DNA of 64,000 nt from Streptomyces sp. NBC_00820 (GTDB taxonomy: Bacteria; Actinomycetota; Actinomycetes; Streptomycetales; Streptomycetaceae). Made by a program: the position numbers and the translations under genes. The notes under the pieces are model-generated. The model was not told the DNA's origin. It saw only the letters and a program-made list of their open reading frames with translations, and did no database searches. How positions within the stretch are numbered: the first letter of the stretch is position 1; each line of letters starts with the position of its first letter. Of the stretch, positions 34,641 to 43,938 are shown piece after piece. The stretch lies in the NCBI RefSeq assembly GCF_036347055.1, contig NZ_CP108882.1:744001-808000 (forward strand), written 5' to 3'.

Positions 34641-35475
34641 GTCGACTTCCCAGGCGACGACGGCGGCCGCCGCCCGGACGACGGCCACGGCCTCCTCCGC
34701 TCAGGCCGCCCCCTCCTCCCCCATCGCTCCGGCCGCTCCGGCGACGCGTTTCGCGGTTCCCGGGCGCATCGCCGTGAGCGAGCAGGTGGCGGCGGTGTGG
34801 CAGACGGCCACGCTGACCGAGATCCGGCGCGAGACGCCGCACGCGGCCACGTTCCGGTTCGCGGTCCCGGGCTGGGCGGGCCATCTGCCCGGTCAGCACC
34901 TGATGCTGCGGCTGTCCGCCGCCGACGGTTATGTGGCCCAGCGCCACTATTCGATCGCGTCCGCGCCGGACGACTCCGGGCACATCGAGCTGACCCTGGA
35001 CCACGTGCCGGACGGCGAGGTCTCGGGCTGGTTCCACACGACGGCGCGTCCCGGTGACACCGTGGAGGTGCGGGGGCCGCTGAGCGGCTTCTTCGCCTGG
35101 CCGGGCGACCGGTCCGCGCTGCTGCTCGGGGCCGGTTCCGGGGTCGTACCGCTGATGTCGATGGTGCGCCACCACCGGGCGCGGGGTCTGTCCGTGCCGC
35201 TGCGGATGCTGGTGTCGGCGCGCAGCCCCGAGGAGCTGATCTACGCACGGGAGTTGGGCGCGGAGACGACGGCCGTGTTCACGCGCAGCGCCCCGGCGGG
35301 CACGCCGGTGGGTCGTATGACGGCCGCACATGTGGCGCCGCTCCTGGCCGAGGCGCCGCCGGGTGGGTGGGAGGCCTATGTGTGCGGCTCCAACGGGTTC
35401 GCCGAGCACGCCTCCCGGCTGCTGGTCGAGGCCGGCCAGCCGGTGAACCGGATCCGCATCGAGCGCTTCGGCTGA
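34633..35475 (+). CDS. FAD-dependent ferredoxin-reductase-like protein
   Basis: This encodes 280 residues. After an Ala/Thr-rich leader (about 1-40) it has the FNR fold: HLPGQHLMLRL, QRHYSIASAPD (flavin-binding), LSGFFAWPGDRSALLLGAGS, GVVPLMSMVRHH (NAD(P)H-binding) and VCGSNGFAEHASRLL at the end. No 2Fe-2S domain is fused. The GTG at 34633 lies inside the end of the molybdenum enzyme gene, strongly implying a two-protein oxidoreductase. Confidence 0.87.
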   Translation: MTESTSQATTAAAARTTATASSAQAAPSSPIAPAAPATRFAVPGRIAVSEQVAAVWQTATLTEIRRETPHAATFRFAVPGWAGHLPGQHLMLRLSAADGYVAQRHYSIASAPDDSGHIELTLDHVPDGEVSGWFHTTARPGDTVEVRGPLSGFFAWPGDRSALLLGAGSGVVPLMSMVRHHRARGLSVPLRMLVSARSPEELIYARELGAETTAVFTRSAPAGTPVGRMTAAHVAPLLAEAPPGGWEAYVCGSNGFAEHASRLLVEAGQPVNRIRIERFG

Positions 35476-35787
35476 GCGCCGGCGGCTCCGTCGAACGCGT
35501 CGACCAAGTCCACGGAGTCCACGGAGTCCACGGACGACGTGAGTCGACGGACGAGGCGAGTCGACGGGACGACCGCGCCGCGCCGCTACGGTGGCGCGGG
35601 CGTCCTGTGGGGCGCGTGTCGCGTGTCGTGCTCCCGGTGGGCTCGAAGTCCCACTGCGTGGGACGGGCGACCCGCTCCGTACGGGGTACGAAACGGGTGT
35701 GCGCGTTCAGGCGCTCGCGCGGGTGGCGGCGGACCGCTGTCCCGGCTCGTCCGGCCCTCCGGCTCCGCCGGCGGGGAGGAGGTCGAC
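35476..35787 (+). other. 312-bp gap with a 9-bp triplicate
   Basis: AGTCCACGG is repeated three times at 35507-35533. Further on, GAGTCGACGG-like motifs recur (35539-35567). The frame is open on the plus strand but is Arg/Gly-rich with no motif, and the following gene has its own ribosome site, so I see no gene here. Confidence 0.45.
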
Positions 35788-36378
35788 ATGCGTTCCCGTT
35801 CCCCGGTGCGTGGCTGGCGTTGGCGGCAAAATCCGCTGCGGCGCCGCTCGGACGTCGTGGAGGCCTGGACGGTCCTGGTGATCGCCGTCCTCCTGTTCGT
35901 GGCGGCGCCCCTGACCGGGGTGGCGGCGGGTCTGCGCGCCCACGGCCACGCGCGGGACCAGGCCCGGACGCAGCGTGCCGAGCGTCATCAGGTGCGTGCC
36001 GTGGTGCTCGGGCGCACCGACGAGCGGCTGCCCATGGTGCGGGGCGACCGCGAGCACCCCTACCGGGCGGAGGTCCGCTGGTCCGAGCCGGGCGGCGGAA
36101 CGCGTACCGCGCCGGCCCGGGTGCCGGCGGGAACCCGGACCGCCGACGTGGTGACCGTCTGGTTCGACGGCCGGGGCCGCAACGTGGCCCCGCCGCCGGA
36201 CGACGCGGCCGTATGGCAGCACGCCGTCACGATCGGCGTGTGCGCGGCGGCCGGTGCGGCGGCGGTGGTGCTCCTCGGCCACGCCGTGCAGCGCCGGATC
36301 GCGCTGGGCCACCGGCTGGGCGAGTGGGAGCGGGAATGGGCCCGTACGGGACCGAGGTGGACCCAGCCCCGGACCTGA
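35788..36378 (+). CDS. Rv1733c-like two-span membrane protein
   Basis: This encodes 196 residues. It starts MRSRSPVRGWRWRQNPLRRR, has a first helix (about 32-52, WTVLVIAVLLFVAAPLTGVA), an exposed middle domain (LPMVRGDREHPYRAEVRWSE, RTADVVTVWFDGRGRNVAPP) and a second helix (about 150-173). The N-terminal Arg-rich stretch and the two-span build are those of Rv1733c-type proteins. GGAGG lies 7 bases before the ATG at 35788. Function is unknown. A small coding frame overlaps its end. Confidence 0.75.
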   Translation: MRSRSPVRGWRWRQNPLRRRSDVVEAWTVLVIAVLLFVAAPLTGVAAGLRAHGHARDQARTQRAERHQVRAVVLGRTDERLPMVRGDREHPYRAEVRWSEPGGGTRTAPARVPAGTRTADVVTVWFDGRGRNVAPPPDDAAVWQHAVTIGVCAAAGAAAVVLLGHAVQRRIALGHRLGEWEREWARTGPRWTQPRT

Positions 36379-36524
36379 CCGGCAGGCGGGTGACCGTGTT
36401 CGCGGCGTTCGACGCGTGGGCGCACGAGGACAAGGCGGTCGAGGCGTACGAATTCAACGACCCCGAGGGTGAAGGCCCGTTCCAGGACGAGCGCGAGGTG
36501 CGTCGGCCGCGGTCGTACGCCTGA
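36336..36524 (+). CDS. 62-aa hypothetical protein overlapping the membrane protein gene
   Basis: The ATG at 36336 lies inside the preceding gene; a GTG at 36390 is an alternative start that avoids most of the overlap. The tail VTVFAAFDAWAHEDKAVEAY, then EFNDPEGEGPFQDEREVRRP has strong third-position G/C bias and an even amino-acid mix, unlike shadow frames. It is acidic and soluble. No family is recognised. Confidence 0.45.
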   Translation: MGPYGTEVDPAPDLTGRRVTVFAAFDAWAHEDKAVEAYEFNDPEGEGPFQDEREVRRPRSYA

Positions 36525-36662
36525 GCACTCTCTCCCCCCCGGGTCCTGAGCAATTCCCCCTGTGTCCTGAGCACTTGCCCCCGCGTCCGGCCGGTCGGGT
36601 ACGTTCGGGGATCTCCGGGCCGCGGTGGCGCTGCCCGGGTTTCCGGCGACCACGGAGGTCCG

Positions 36663-37830
36663 ATGTCCGCGCACGAGGCACAGGTCCACGGCCACTGCGA
36701 CCCGCGATTCACGGCGGTGCGCGAGGCGTTCGAGGAGAACTTCCGGGAACGCGCCGAACTGGGCGCGGCGGTGGCGGTGACCCTCGGCGGCGAGACCGTG
36801 GTGGACCTGTGGGGCGGCTGGTCGGACGAGGCCGGCACCCGCCCGTGGGCGCGGGACACCGTGGTGAACGTCTGGTCGACCACCAAGGGCGCGGTGGCGC
36901 TGTGCGCGCACATCCTCGCCGACCGGGGTCTGCTGGACCTCGACCGGCCGGTGGCCGCGTACTGGCCGGAGTTCGCGACGGCGGGCAAGGAGAAGGTGCT
37001 CGTACGGCACCTGCTGTCCCACCGTGCCGGGACTGTCCGGGCTGCGGGAGCCGCACTCGCTGGAGGAGCTCTACGACTGGGAGTTGACGACCGCGCGGCT
37101 CGCGGCGACCGAGCCGTGGTGGGAGCCGGGCACCCGGTCCGGATATCACGCGCTGACCTACGGTTTCCTGGTCGGGGAGGTCGTGCGGCGGGTGTCGGGA
37201 CTGCGGCCGGGGGCGTTCCTGGAGCGGGAGGTGACCGGTCCGCTCGGCATCGACTTCACCATCGGGCTGCCGGAGAAGGAGTCCGGCCGGGTGGCCGAGC
37301 TGGTGCGGACGCGTCTGGCGGACATCGGCGAACAGGAGTCCTTCTTCGCCGAGTTGACGCCGACCGCGATCGCGGCGCTGGCCAATCCACTGGTGGGCGC
37401 GGTGGACGCGAACACACCCGAGTGGCGGGCGGCGGAGATCCCGGCGGCCAACGGGCACGGTACCGCGCGGGCGATCGCGGCGCTGTACGGCGTCTTCGCC
37501 GGGCGTGGCTCCTACGGCGGCCGGCGGATCCTGTCGGCCCGGGCGGTGGAGGCGGCCCGCGAGGGGCAGGGCAGCTGCCGTGACCTCGTCCTGGGCGCGG
37601 GCTTCCAGCGGGACACGGAGATCGCACTCGGGCTGTGGCTCAGCGGCCCCGGCGGCTCCTACGGCCCCAATCCGCGGGCTTTCGGGCACGACGGGCTCGG
37701 CGGCTCCTGCGGGCTCGCCGACCCCGAGGCGGGGGTCTCGCTGGGCTATGCGATGAACCGTCTCGGCACCAGCGTCGCGGACGACCCCCGCAAGGCGGCC
37801 CTGGTCGACGCCCTCTACAGCGCCCTGTGA
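36663..37830 (+). pseudogene. serine hydrolase (beta-lactamase/EstB family) with +1 frameshift
   Basis: The first part, from the ATG at 36663, reads VTLGGETVVDLWGGWSDEAG and NVWSTTKGAVALCAHILADR, where S72-T-T-K75 is the SxxK nucleophile. After VRHLLSHRAG the frame is lost; an extra A at about 37032 pushes it on. The next frame restarts LSGLREPHSLEELYDWELTT and runs to the natural end with FGHDGLGGSCGLADPEAGVS at 37830. Removing one base restores one continuous family-length protein (about 388 residues). It is either a recent pseudogene or a sequencing error. GGAGG lies 6-7 bases before the ATG. Confidence 0.75.
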
Positions 37831-37918
37831 CCCTCCGGGAGGGAGCCCCTCGGGCGCTGGACACACACCCGGTGGAGGTCGCTCCGGTGGCACCCCAGGC
37901 CGAACAGAGCCTGCCGCG

Positions 37919-38716
37919 CTACGCGTTCGCGCCGCCCGCGGCGGCCCGGGCCTGAGCTCCCTCGCGTTCCTTGCGGGCCAGCACCAGCCGGGCGCGGGGG
38001 CTGCCGTCACCGCGCCGTCCGAACTCGGGCAGCTCCCGCAGCTCGACGGTGAAGCCGGCCCGCCGTAGCTCCCGGGTCACGTCGGCGAGGCGGAAGGCCC
38101 GGTAGTACATGACGAAGGGCGGCCGCCACACGGCGTTGCGCACCCGCATGACCGCGTCGAAGCCGAGCAGCGTCCAGAACGCGGGGCTCGACGGGCGGGG
38201 CGGCGCCAGGACCGGGAAGGCGAAGCGGCCGTCCGGCCGCAGCACCGAGTGGACCTGGGCGAACAGGCCGGGCAGTTCGCGGGGCAGGAAGTGCCCGAAC
38301 GCCCCGAAGCTGACCACCAGGTCGAAGGCGGCCGAGAACGGCAGGGCGCGGGCGTCCGCGCGTACCCAGGAGACGCCCGGGGCCTGCTGTCCGGCGTCGC
38401 GTCCTTCGCCGCCCGGGGTGGTGGCCCGGCGCCCGGCCACGTCCAGCATGCCCGTGCTGAAGTCGACTCCGATGACGCTCCGGCGGCACAGCCCGGCCAG
38501 CACCTCCGCACCGGCGCCCGTGCCGCAGCACAGGTCGAGGCCGTCCTCGAACGGGCCGAACGGCTCGAGCGCCTTCGCCGTCGACTCCAGTACGGCGTCG
38601 GGCGTCCGGAAGGGTGTGTGGTCGAACTTCGGGGCGAGGAGGTCGTAGCCGTGCTCGACGGACGACAGCGCCTGCACGGCGAGTTCGCGCAGCGTGGGAC
38701 CTTCTGGGCTGAACAT
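37919..38716 (-). CDS. class I SAM-dependent methyltransferase
   Basis: This encodes 265 residues. LDLCCGTGAGAEVLAGLCRR is motif I and VIGVDFSTGMLDVAGRRATT the acidic loop. WVRADARALPFSAAFDLVVS and VLRPDGRFAFPVLAPPRP follow. This is a Methyltransf_11/25-type protein acting on a small molecule or lipid; the substrate is unknown. A C-terminal extension (AFRLADVTRELRRAGFTVEL) is typical. It is convergent with the serine hydrolase and divergent from the NTF2-like gene. Confidence 0.85.
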   Translation of the reverse strand: MFSPEGPTLRELAVQALSSVEHGYDLLAPKFDHTPFRTPDAVLESTAKALEPFGPFEDGLDLCCGTGAGAEVLAGLCRRSVIGVDFSTGMLDVAGRRATTPGGEGRDAGQQAPGVSWVRADARALPFSAAFDLVVSFGAFGHFLPRELPGLFAQVHSVLRPDGRFAFPVLAPPRPSSPAFWTLLGFDAVMRVRNAVWRPPFVMYYRAFRLADVTRELRRAGFTVELRELPEFGRRGDGSPRARLVLARKEREGAQARAAAGGANA

Positions 38717-38823
38717 CCCGTCAGCCTAGGTCCTGTCCTGCGGACCGGGCACGCGCTCGCCCGGCACGGGTGAGTACCCTCGTCCGCACCTGCTTTCCAT
38801 TCAACTGACCATGAGGTGATCGG

Positions 38824-39222
38824 ATGCGCGCGTTCCGCGAGGCCGTCGAGGCCGGCGACCTGGAGGCCGTCGAGGCACTGCTGGCCGAGGACGTCGTCTT
38901 CACCAGCCCGGCGGTCTTCAAGCCGTACACCGGCAAGCCGATCACGGCGGCGATCCTGCGCGGGGTGACCCGGGTGTTCGAGGACTTCCGGTACGTGCGG
39001 GAGATCGGCGACGCCGACGGCCCCGACCACGCGCTGGTCTTCGCGGCCCGGGTGGGCGACCGCGAGCTGACGGGCTGCGACTTCCTGCACGTCAACGACG
39101 CCGGTCTGATCGACGAGTTGATGGTCATGGTCCGCCCGCTGTCGGGCCTCCAGGCGCTCGCCGAGGCCATGGGCGCCCAGTTCGGCCAGATCGCGAAGGA
39201 GGCGGAGGCGCGCGCCGTCTGA
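38824..39222 (+). CDS. SnoaL/NTF2-like protein
   Basis: This encodes 132 residues that form one NTF2-like fold: MRAFREAVEAGDLEAVEALL, AEDVVFTSPAVFKPYTGKPI, VFAARVGDRELTGCDFLHVN and DAGLIDELMVMVRPLSGLQA. Such domains are small enzymes or ligand-binding proteins. It is monocistronic, 100 bases from the divergent methyltransferase and convergent with the P450. Confidence 0.85.
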   Translation: MRAFREAVEAGDLEAVEALLAEDVVFTSPAVFKPYTGKPITAAILRGVTRVFEDFRYVREIGDADGPDHALVFAARVGDRELTGCDFLHVNDAGLIDELMVMVRPLSGLQALAEAMGAQFGQIAKEAEARAV

Positions 39223-39246
39223 CGGGTCGCGGCGGACCGTCGGCCC

Positions 39247-40494
39247 TCACGGCGCCAATCGCACCGGAAGGTCCCGCACGCTGTTGCCGACGAAGCTGGC
39301 GTGCCGGGACAAGTCCACTTCGGGAACCGCGAGTTCGAGTTCAGGGAAGCGAGCGAACAGCCGCTCCAGCGCGATGATGGCCTCCAGGCGGGCCAGCGGG
39401 GCGCCCAGACAGAAGTGGGCGCCGTGCCCGAGGGAGAGGTGGCGCACGGCGTCGGCGCGGGCGGGGCGGGTGACGTCGAACCGGTCGGCGTCCTCGCCGT
39501 ACGCGGCCACGTCGCGCCCCGCGGCGGAGTAGCCGGCGAGGACCGGGGTGCCCGCCGGTATCAGGGTGCCGTCGACCGTGAGGTCCCGCACCGGATAGCG
39601 GAACGGGAAGTAGCTGACCGGCGCGTCCCAGCGCAGCGTCTCCTCCACGACGTCCGCCCAGTCCGCCCCGCCCGAGCGGACCAGATCGAGCTGGTCACGG
39701 TGGCCGCACAGGGCGCGTACGGCGTTGGTGATCAGGTTGAGGGTGGTCTCGTGCCCCGCGATGATCATCAGCACCAGGGTGCCGATCAGCTCCTGCTGGC
39801 TGAGCCGGTCGCCGCCCTCGTCGCGGGCGGCGATGAGGGCACTGGTGAGATCGTCGCCGGGGTGCGCCGCCTTGCCCGCCGCGACCTCGCCGAGGACGGC
39901 CACGAGTTCACGGTTGGCGGCGACGGCCTCGGCGGGCTCGATGTCGGTGGCGACCACCTGGTTGCTGAGGTGATGCAGGCGGTCCCGGAACTTGGGCTCC
40001 ACACCGAGGAGTTCACTGATGACCCCCATGGGCAGCGGCAGCGCGAAGTGCCGCCGCAGGTCGGCGACGCCACCGCCCGCCCCGGCGGCCGCCGCCAGCC
40101 CGTCCAGCAGTTCGTCGGTCAGCTCGGCCACCCGCGGGCGGAGTTCCTCGACCCGTCGGGGGGTGAACGCGCGGCTGACCAGGGACCGCAGCCGCCGATG
40201 GTCCTCCCCGTCGGCGGTGGTCATGCCCCGCACCGTCGCGAAGGTCAGCAGCGGCCAGCCCGCGCCGACCCGCCCCTCCCGCAGCGCGGTGAAGTGCCGC
40301 GCGTCCTTGGCGACTTCGGGGTGCTGCAGGAAATCCCTCAGCGCTTCATGCCCCAGTACGGCCATCCCCTCGATCCCGCCCGGCAGTTCGACGGGGGCCA
40401 CCGCGCCGAGGGCCAGCAGCCGCGCGTTGTCGGCGTGCGGGCAGCCCCCGGCGGGGTCGAGGCGGTGCGGGGTTCCGGCGGGCGAGGTCTCCAC
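39247..40494 (-). CDS. cytochrome P450
   Basis: This encodes 415 residues, the usual bacterial P450 length. The I-helix has AGHETT (246-251), the K-helix EETLR (ExxR, 285-288), and the haem loop SLGHGAHFCLGAPLAR with the proximal Cys362. The GTG at 40494 has AGGAG 4 bases upstream; further upstream reading is unsupported. No ferredoxin is adjacent, so redox partners come from elsewhere. Substrate unknown. It is divergent from the rho-type gene. Confidence 0.93.
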   Translation of the reverse strand: METSPAGTPHRLDPAGGCPHADNARLLALGAVAPVELPGGIEGMAVLGHEALRDFLQHPEVAKDARHFTALREGRVGAGWPLLTFATVRGMTTADGEDHRRLRSLVSRAFTPRRVEELRPRVAELTDELLDGLAAAAGAGGGVADLRRHFALPLPMGVISELLGVEPKFRDRLHHLSNQVVATDIEPAEAVAANRELVAVLGEVAAGKAAHPGDDLTSALIAARDEGGDRLSQQELIGTLVLMIIAGHETTLNLITNAVRALCGHRDQLDLVRSGGADWADVVEETLRWDAPVSYFPFRYPVRDLTVDGTLIPAGTPVLAGYSAAGRDVAAYGEDADRFDVTRPARADAVRHLSLGHGAHFCLGAPLARLEAIIALERLFARFPELELAVPEVDLSRHASFVGNSVRDLPVRLAP

Positions 40495-40739
40495 GGTTCT
40501 CCTGACGGTCGTACGGCCGCGTGACGCGTGGGCGCGGGCGTAGGGATGTGCGGACGTGTGGGTGGGCGGGCCTTGCAGGCGTACGGGCATGCAGGCCTTG
40601 CGGGCGTGCTGCCGGCGGTGCGTCGCCGATCGTAGGCGCGCGCGGACCCGCGCGGAGGGGGTTGCGCGGAGCGGAGTCGTACGTCGGCCCGGCCGGGCGA
40701 CCGCACGGGAAGCGGGAACAAAGTCCGTACGGCATCCTG

Positions 40740-40767
40740 TTGACACGGGGTAGCAGAGCGGTATAGT
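40740..40767 (+). promoter_or_regulatory. sigma-70/HrdB-type promoter of short rho gene
   Basis: TTGACA (40740-40745) and TATAGT (40762-40767) are separated by 16 bases, close to the consensus for the principal sigma factor. They lie about 270 bases before the rho ATG. Together with the C-rich leader they form a credible regulatory unit. The rest of the gap 40495-40739 holds the P450 promoter and short repeats (GCAGGCCTTGC) with no gene. Confidence 0.75.
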
Positions 40768-40940
40768 GCGATCAGCGCATGTGCGCGCCCTCTGTGTGGG
40801 CGCCGGTGTCGCACTCCTCTCCCTCAGCCCTCATGCCGACGGTCTCCGACCGGGCCGGGCTTCCTATCGGCACCACCTCGTGACCGCGGTCTTCGCCGCC
40901 GTACCCGAGGTGCTGTTCGCGCCGCCCCGAGGCAGGTGTG

Positions 40941-41020
40941 CCCGCCTCCCGCCCGCGGCCTTCCCCTTCCCTTTCCTTACCTCCTTGCCCTCCCTCTTCG
41001 ACTTCACGTCTTCCGTCCCG
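40941..41020 (+). promoter_or_regulatory. C-rich, G-poor leader with rut-like character
   Basis: In this 80-base stretch I count 10 G against 44 C, the reverse of its surroundings, with runs such as TTCCCCTTCCCTTTCCTTAC. Unstructured C-rich RNA is what Rho binds. It lies in the 5' leader of a rho-like gene, 17 bases before its ATG, so autogenous premature termination is plausible. No open frame ending here was accepted. Confidence 0.55.
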
Positions 41021-41036
41021 AAAGGACGCGCCACCC

Positions 41037-42185
41037 ATGACCACCACGATCGAACCCTCCACCGAGGTGCGCCAGGCCCCGGTCGCCCGGACCGTCACCG
41101 GTCTCCTCGACGTCGACGCGCACGGGAAGGGGCACCTGCGGGCCGCGAACTGCCTGCCCTCCCCCGCCGACCCGCAGGTCTCCCCCGCGCTGATCCGCCG
41201 GTACGGCCTGCGCAAGGGCGACCTCGTGGAAGGCCTCCACGGGGCGCAGCGCGCCCTGACCGAGGTCACACGGATCGACGGCCGCGATCCCGGGGAGCTG
41301 CGGGGCCGCCGGCACTTCCGTGACCTGACTCCCCTGCATCCGCACGAGCGGCTCCGCATGGAACACCCGGCCTCCGGCCTGGCGGGGCGGGTCACCGATC
41401 TGCTGGCGCCGCTCGGCAAGGGCCAGCGCGGGCTCATCGTGGCCCCGCCCAAGAGCGGGAAGACCGTACTGATCCAGCAGCTCGCCGCCGCGGTCGCCGG
41501 CAACCACCCCGAGTGCCGGCTGATGGTCCTCCTGCTGGACGAACGCCCGGAGGAGGTCACCGAGATGCGCCGTTCGGTGCGCGGCGAGGTGTACGCCTCC
41601 ACCTTCGACCGGCCGGCCAAGGACCACATCGCCCTGGCGGACCTTGTGGTGGAGCGGGCCAAGCGGCTGGTCGAGGCCGGCGAGGACGTCGTCGTCCTGC
41701 TGGACTCCCTCACCCGGCTGTGCCGGGCCCACAACAACGCCTCCGCCGCGGGCGGGCGCACCCTCAGCGGCGGCGTCGACGCGGGCGCGCTGCTCGGCCC
41801 CAAGCGGTTCTTCGGTGCCGCCCGGCAGGCCGAGGAGGGCGGCTCGCTCACCATCCTCGCCAGTGTGCTGGTGGACACCGGCTCCCGTGCCGACGGCTAC
41901 TTCTTCGAGGAGTTGAAGAGCACGGGCAACATGGAACTCCGGCTGGACCGGGACCTGGCCGCCCGTCGCGTCTTCCCGCCCGTCGACATCGAGCCCACCG
42001 GCACCCGCCGCGAGGAACTCCTGCTCACTGCGGCGGAGTTGGCGGTCGTACGGGGCCTGCGCCGGGCTCTGCGTTCCCGGGAGGGCGGACCGGCCGCCCT
42101 GGAGACCCTGCTGGAGCGGATGCGGGACACCCCCGACAACGCCACGTTCCTGCGCCGCGTCCAGCCGACGCTGCCGACGGGCTGA
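41037..42185 (+). CDS. rho: short paralogue of transcription termination factor Rho
   Basis: This encodes 382 residues. RNA-binding N-domain: [40 protein letters not shown]. ATPase core: [17 protein letters not shown] (128-143), [76 protein letters not shown]. The core is intact. The long disordered Arg/Asp-rich N-terminal insertion of the housekeeping streptomycete Rho is missing, so this is probably a second Rho. The ribosome site AAAGGA is 10 bases before the ATG. An upstream in-frame stretch (from 40938) is the C-rich leader, not protein. Confidence 0.88.
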   Translation: MTTTIEPSTEVRQAPVARTVTGLLDVDAHGKGHLRAANCLPSPADPQVSPALIRRYGLRKGDLVEGLHGAQRALTEVTRIDGRDPGELRGRRHFRDLTPLHPHERLRMEHPASGLAGRVTDLLAPLGKGQRGLIVAPPKSGKTVLIQQLAAAVAGNHPECRLMVLLLDERPEEVTEMRRSVRGEVYASTFDRPAKDHIALADLVVERAKRLVEAGEDVVVLLDSLTRLCRAHNNASAAGGRTLSGGVDAGALLGPKRFFGAARQAEEGGSLTILASVLVDTGSRADGYFFEELKSTGNMELRLDRDLAARRVFPPVDIEPTGTRREELLLTAAELAVVRGLRRALRSREGGPAALETLLERMRDTPDNATFLRRVQPTLPTG

Positions 42186-42381
42186 GTGGGGCGGACGTGC
42201 GCGGGGCGGCCGAAGCGGCCGCACCGGCCGGAGCAACCGGACTCGGCCGGAACGACCGCAACGGCCGGACACGGCCGACGTGAACGGACACGGGCGAATC
42301 GGCAGGACAGGACACAAACGCCCCAGCGACGGGACGTCGGCGACGACGACCCGAGCGGCCACTCCGACCGAAGCGATCGCA

Positions 42382-42492
42382 GCGCCCGGAGCGACCGGAC
42401 CGACGGGAGCAACCGGAGAGACCGGACCGACGGGAGCAACCGGAGTGACCGGAGTGACCGGACCGACGGGAGTAACCGGAGTGACCAGCCGG
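42382..42492. repeat. 9-bp-register tandem repeat, collagen-like if translated
   Basis: Repeats of GGAGCGACC / GGAGCAACC / GGAGTGACC alternate with GGACCGACG. One forward frame (42280-42600) reads [20 protein letters not shown], perfect Gly-x-y triplets. There is no ribosome site and no anchoring domain, so I call it DNA repeat rather than gene. The gap 42186-42609 holds nothing else; a candidate promoter for dacA may lie near 42590. Confidence 0.7.
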
Positions 42493-42609
42493 AGCACTCG
42501 GGCCGGATATGACTCCGGATCACCCAGGAGTGCGGCATCCGGGTTGCTCCGCTGGGCCGACCGGCCCCGGCAGCGCGCCACACCGCCTCCACCTTCCTAG
42601 CGTGATCAT

Positions 42610-43785
42610 ATGAACATCGGATTCTCTCGTCGGATGGCCGCATCAGCCTGTTCCCTGTGCGTGGCGGGCGCACTGGCCCTCGGGCCGACCGCTGTCGCCG
42701 CCGGCCACCGTGCGGGCGAACCCGCTCCGCCCCGGCCGCGGGCCGCGGTCCCGCAGCCGTCCCTGCTGTTCAGGTCCGGCACGCAGGTGCGGCTGAACCC
42801 CGGTGCCCCGGCGGTTCCGGAGGTCTCCGCACTGTCCTGGCTGGTCGCCGACGCGAGCAGCGGCGACGTACTGGCGGCGGGCGACGCGCACCGCAGACTG
42901 CCGCCCGCCAGCACGCTGAAGACCCTGTTCGCCCTCACCGTGCTGCCGACGCTGCCCGCCGGTCTGCAGCACACCGTGCGCTACGAGGAGCTGGCGGACA
43001 TCGGCGAGGGCAGCAGCCTCGTCGGCGTCGAGGAGGGCCACACCTACCAGGTGGCCGACCTGTGGCGCGGGGTCTTCCTCAGCTCGGGCAACGACGCCGT
43101 GCACGTGCTCGCCGCCCTGAACGGCGGCTGGCAGACCACGGTCACCCGGATGCAGTCCAAGTCCCGCGCCCTGGGCGCCATGGACACCCACGTCGTCTCC
43201 CCCGACGGCTACGACACCCCCGGCCAGGTGTCCTCGGCGTTCGACCTCGCGGTGTTCGGCCGGGAAGGGCTGCGCAACCCCGACTTCGCCCGGTACTGCT
43301 CCACCGCCCAGGCCCAGTTCCCCGGTGACGGATGGCCGTACGCCATCGAGAACACCAACCGCCTGCTGACCGGCGAGGACGGCGTGGCCCGGTACCCGGG
43401 GCTGATCGGGGTCAAGAACGGCTACACCAGCAACGCGGGCAACACCCTGGTCGCGGCGGCCCGCCGGGGCGGCCGGACCCTGGTCGTGACGGTGATGAAC
43501 CCTCAGGCCGGTGACGGACTGACCGTGTACGAGGAGGCCCGGGAGCTGCTCGACTGGGGGTTCGACGCGGCCGGCCGGGTGGACCCGGTGGGCTCGCTGG
43601 ACGCGATGCGCCCCAAGCCCCGCGTCGAGCCGACCGCCGCACCGGTCGCTGCGGCCACCTCCCCGGCACCCGACGACGACTCGGTCTGGTCGCAGACCGC
43701 GACCGTCGCGGGGCTCGCCGTACTCGGCGCGGGCGCCGTGGCGCTCGCGCTGCGCGTCAAGGGGGGCCGGGCCGCGGGCAGCTGA
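42610..43785 (+). CDS. D-alanyl-D-alanine carboxypeptidase (penicillin-binding, S11-type)
   Basis: This encodes 391 residues. Signal peptide at about 1-31 (SACSLCVAGALALGPTAVAA). S11 motifs: PPASTLKTLFALTV with Ser101-x-x-Lys104, SSGNDA (SxN, 159-161) and VKNGYTSNAGNTLV in place of KTG. A C-terminal membrane helix (TATVAGLAVLGAGAVALALR) with a Lys/Arg end anchors it. It trims peptidoglycan stem peptides outside the membrane. It is the last chromosomal gene before the transposon. Confidence 0.9.
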   Translation: MNIGFSRRMAASACSLCVAGALALGPTAVAAGHRAGEPAPPRPRAAVPQPSLLFRSGTQVRLNPGAPAVPEVSALSWLVADASSGDVLAAGDAHRRLPPASTLKTLFALTVLPTLPAGLQHTVRYEELADIGEGSSLVGVEEGHTYQVADLWRGVFLSSGNDAVHVLAALNGGWQTTVTRMQSKSRALGAMDTHVVSPDGYDTPGQVSSAFDLAVFGREGLRNPDFARYCSTAQAQFPGDGWPYAIENTNRLLTGEDGVARYPGLIGVKNGYTSNAGNTLVAAARRGGRTLVVTVMNPQAGDGLTVYEEARELLDWGFDAAGRVDPVGSLDAMRPKPRVEPTAAPVAAATSPAPDDDSVWSQTATVAGLAVLGAGAVALALRVKGGRAAGS

Positions 43786-43829
43786 CCGCGCGCCCGGCTC
43801 CCGGAACGGGGGACGGCCGAGGTACGGGT

Positions 43830-43861
43830 CAAAGGGGCAATGAGTTGATCTTGAAGCCCTG
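43830..43861 (+). repeat. left terminal inverted repeat
   Basis: The 32 bases start CAAAGGGGCAATGAG-T-TGATCTTGAAGC and match the reverse complement of 50566-50597 except at two positions (T/A at 16, C/T at 29). Beyond 32 bases both copies read on to GCCCCG with a small spacer difference, so the true repeat may be close to the family's 38 bases. Confidence 0.9.
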
Positions 43862-43938
43862 GGCGCCCCGTCCCGTCACCCGTTCGGCTCAGTGTCGTTG
43901 GTGTTGATGCTGTTGTCGTCTAAGCGTGGCGCGGGATT

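Noticed and set aside
42280..42600. 106-residue collagen-like frame after rho
   Set aside because: No ribosome site, no signal or anchor; explained by tandem DNA repeat.
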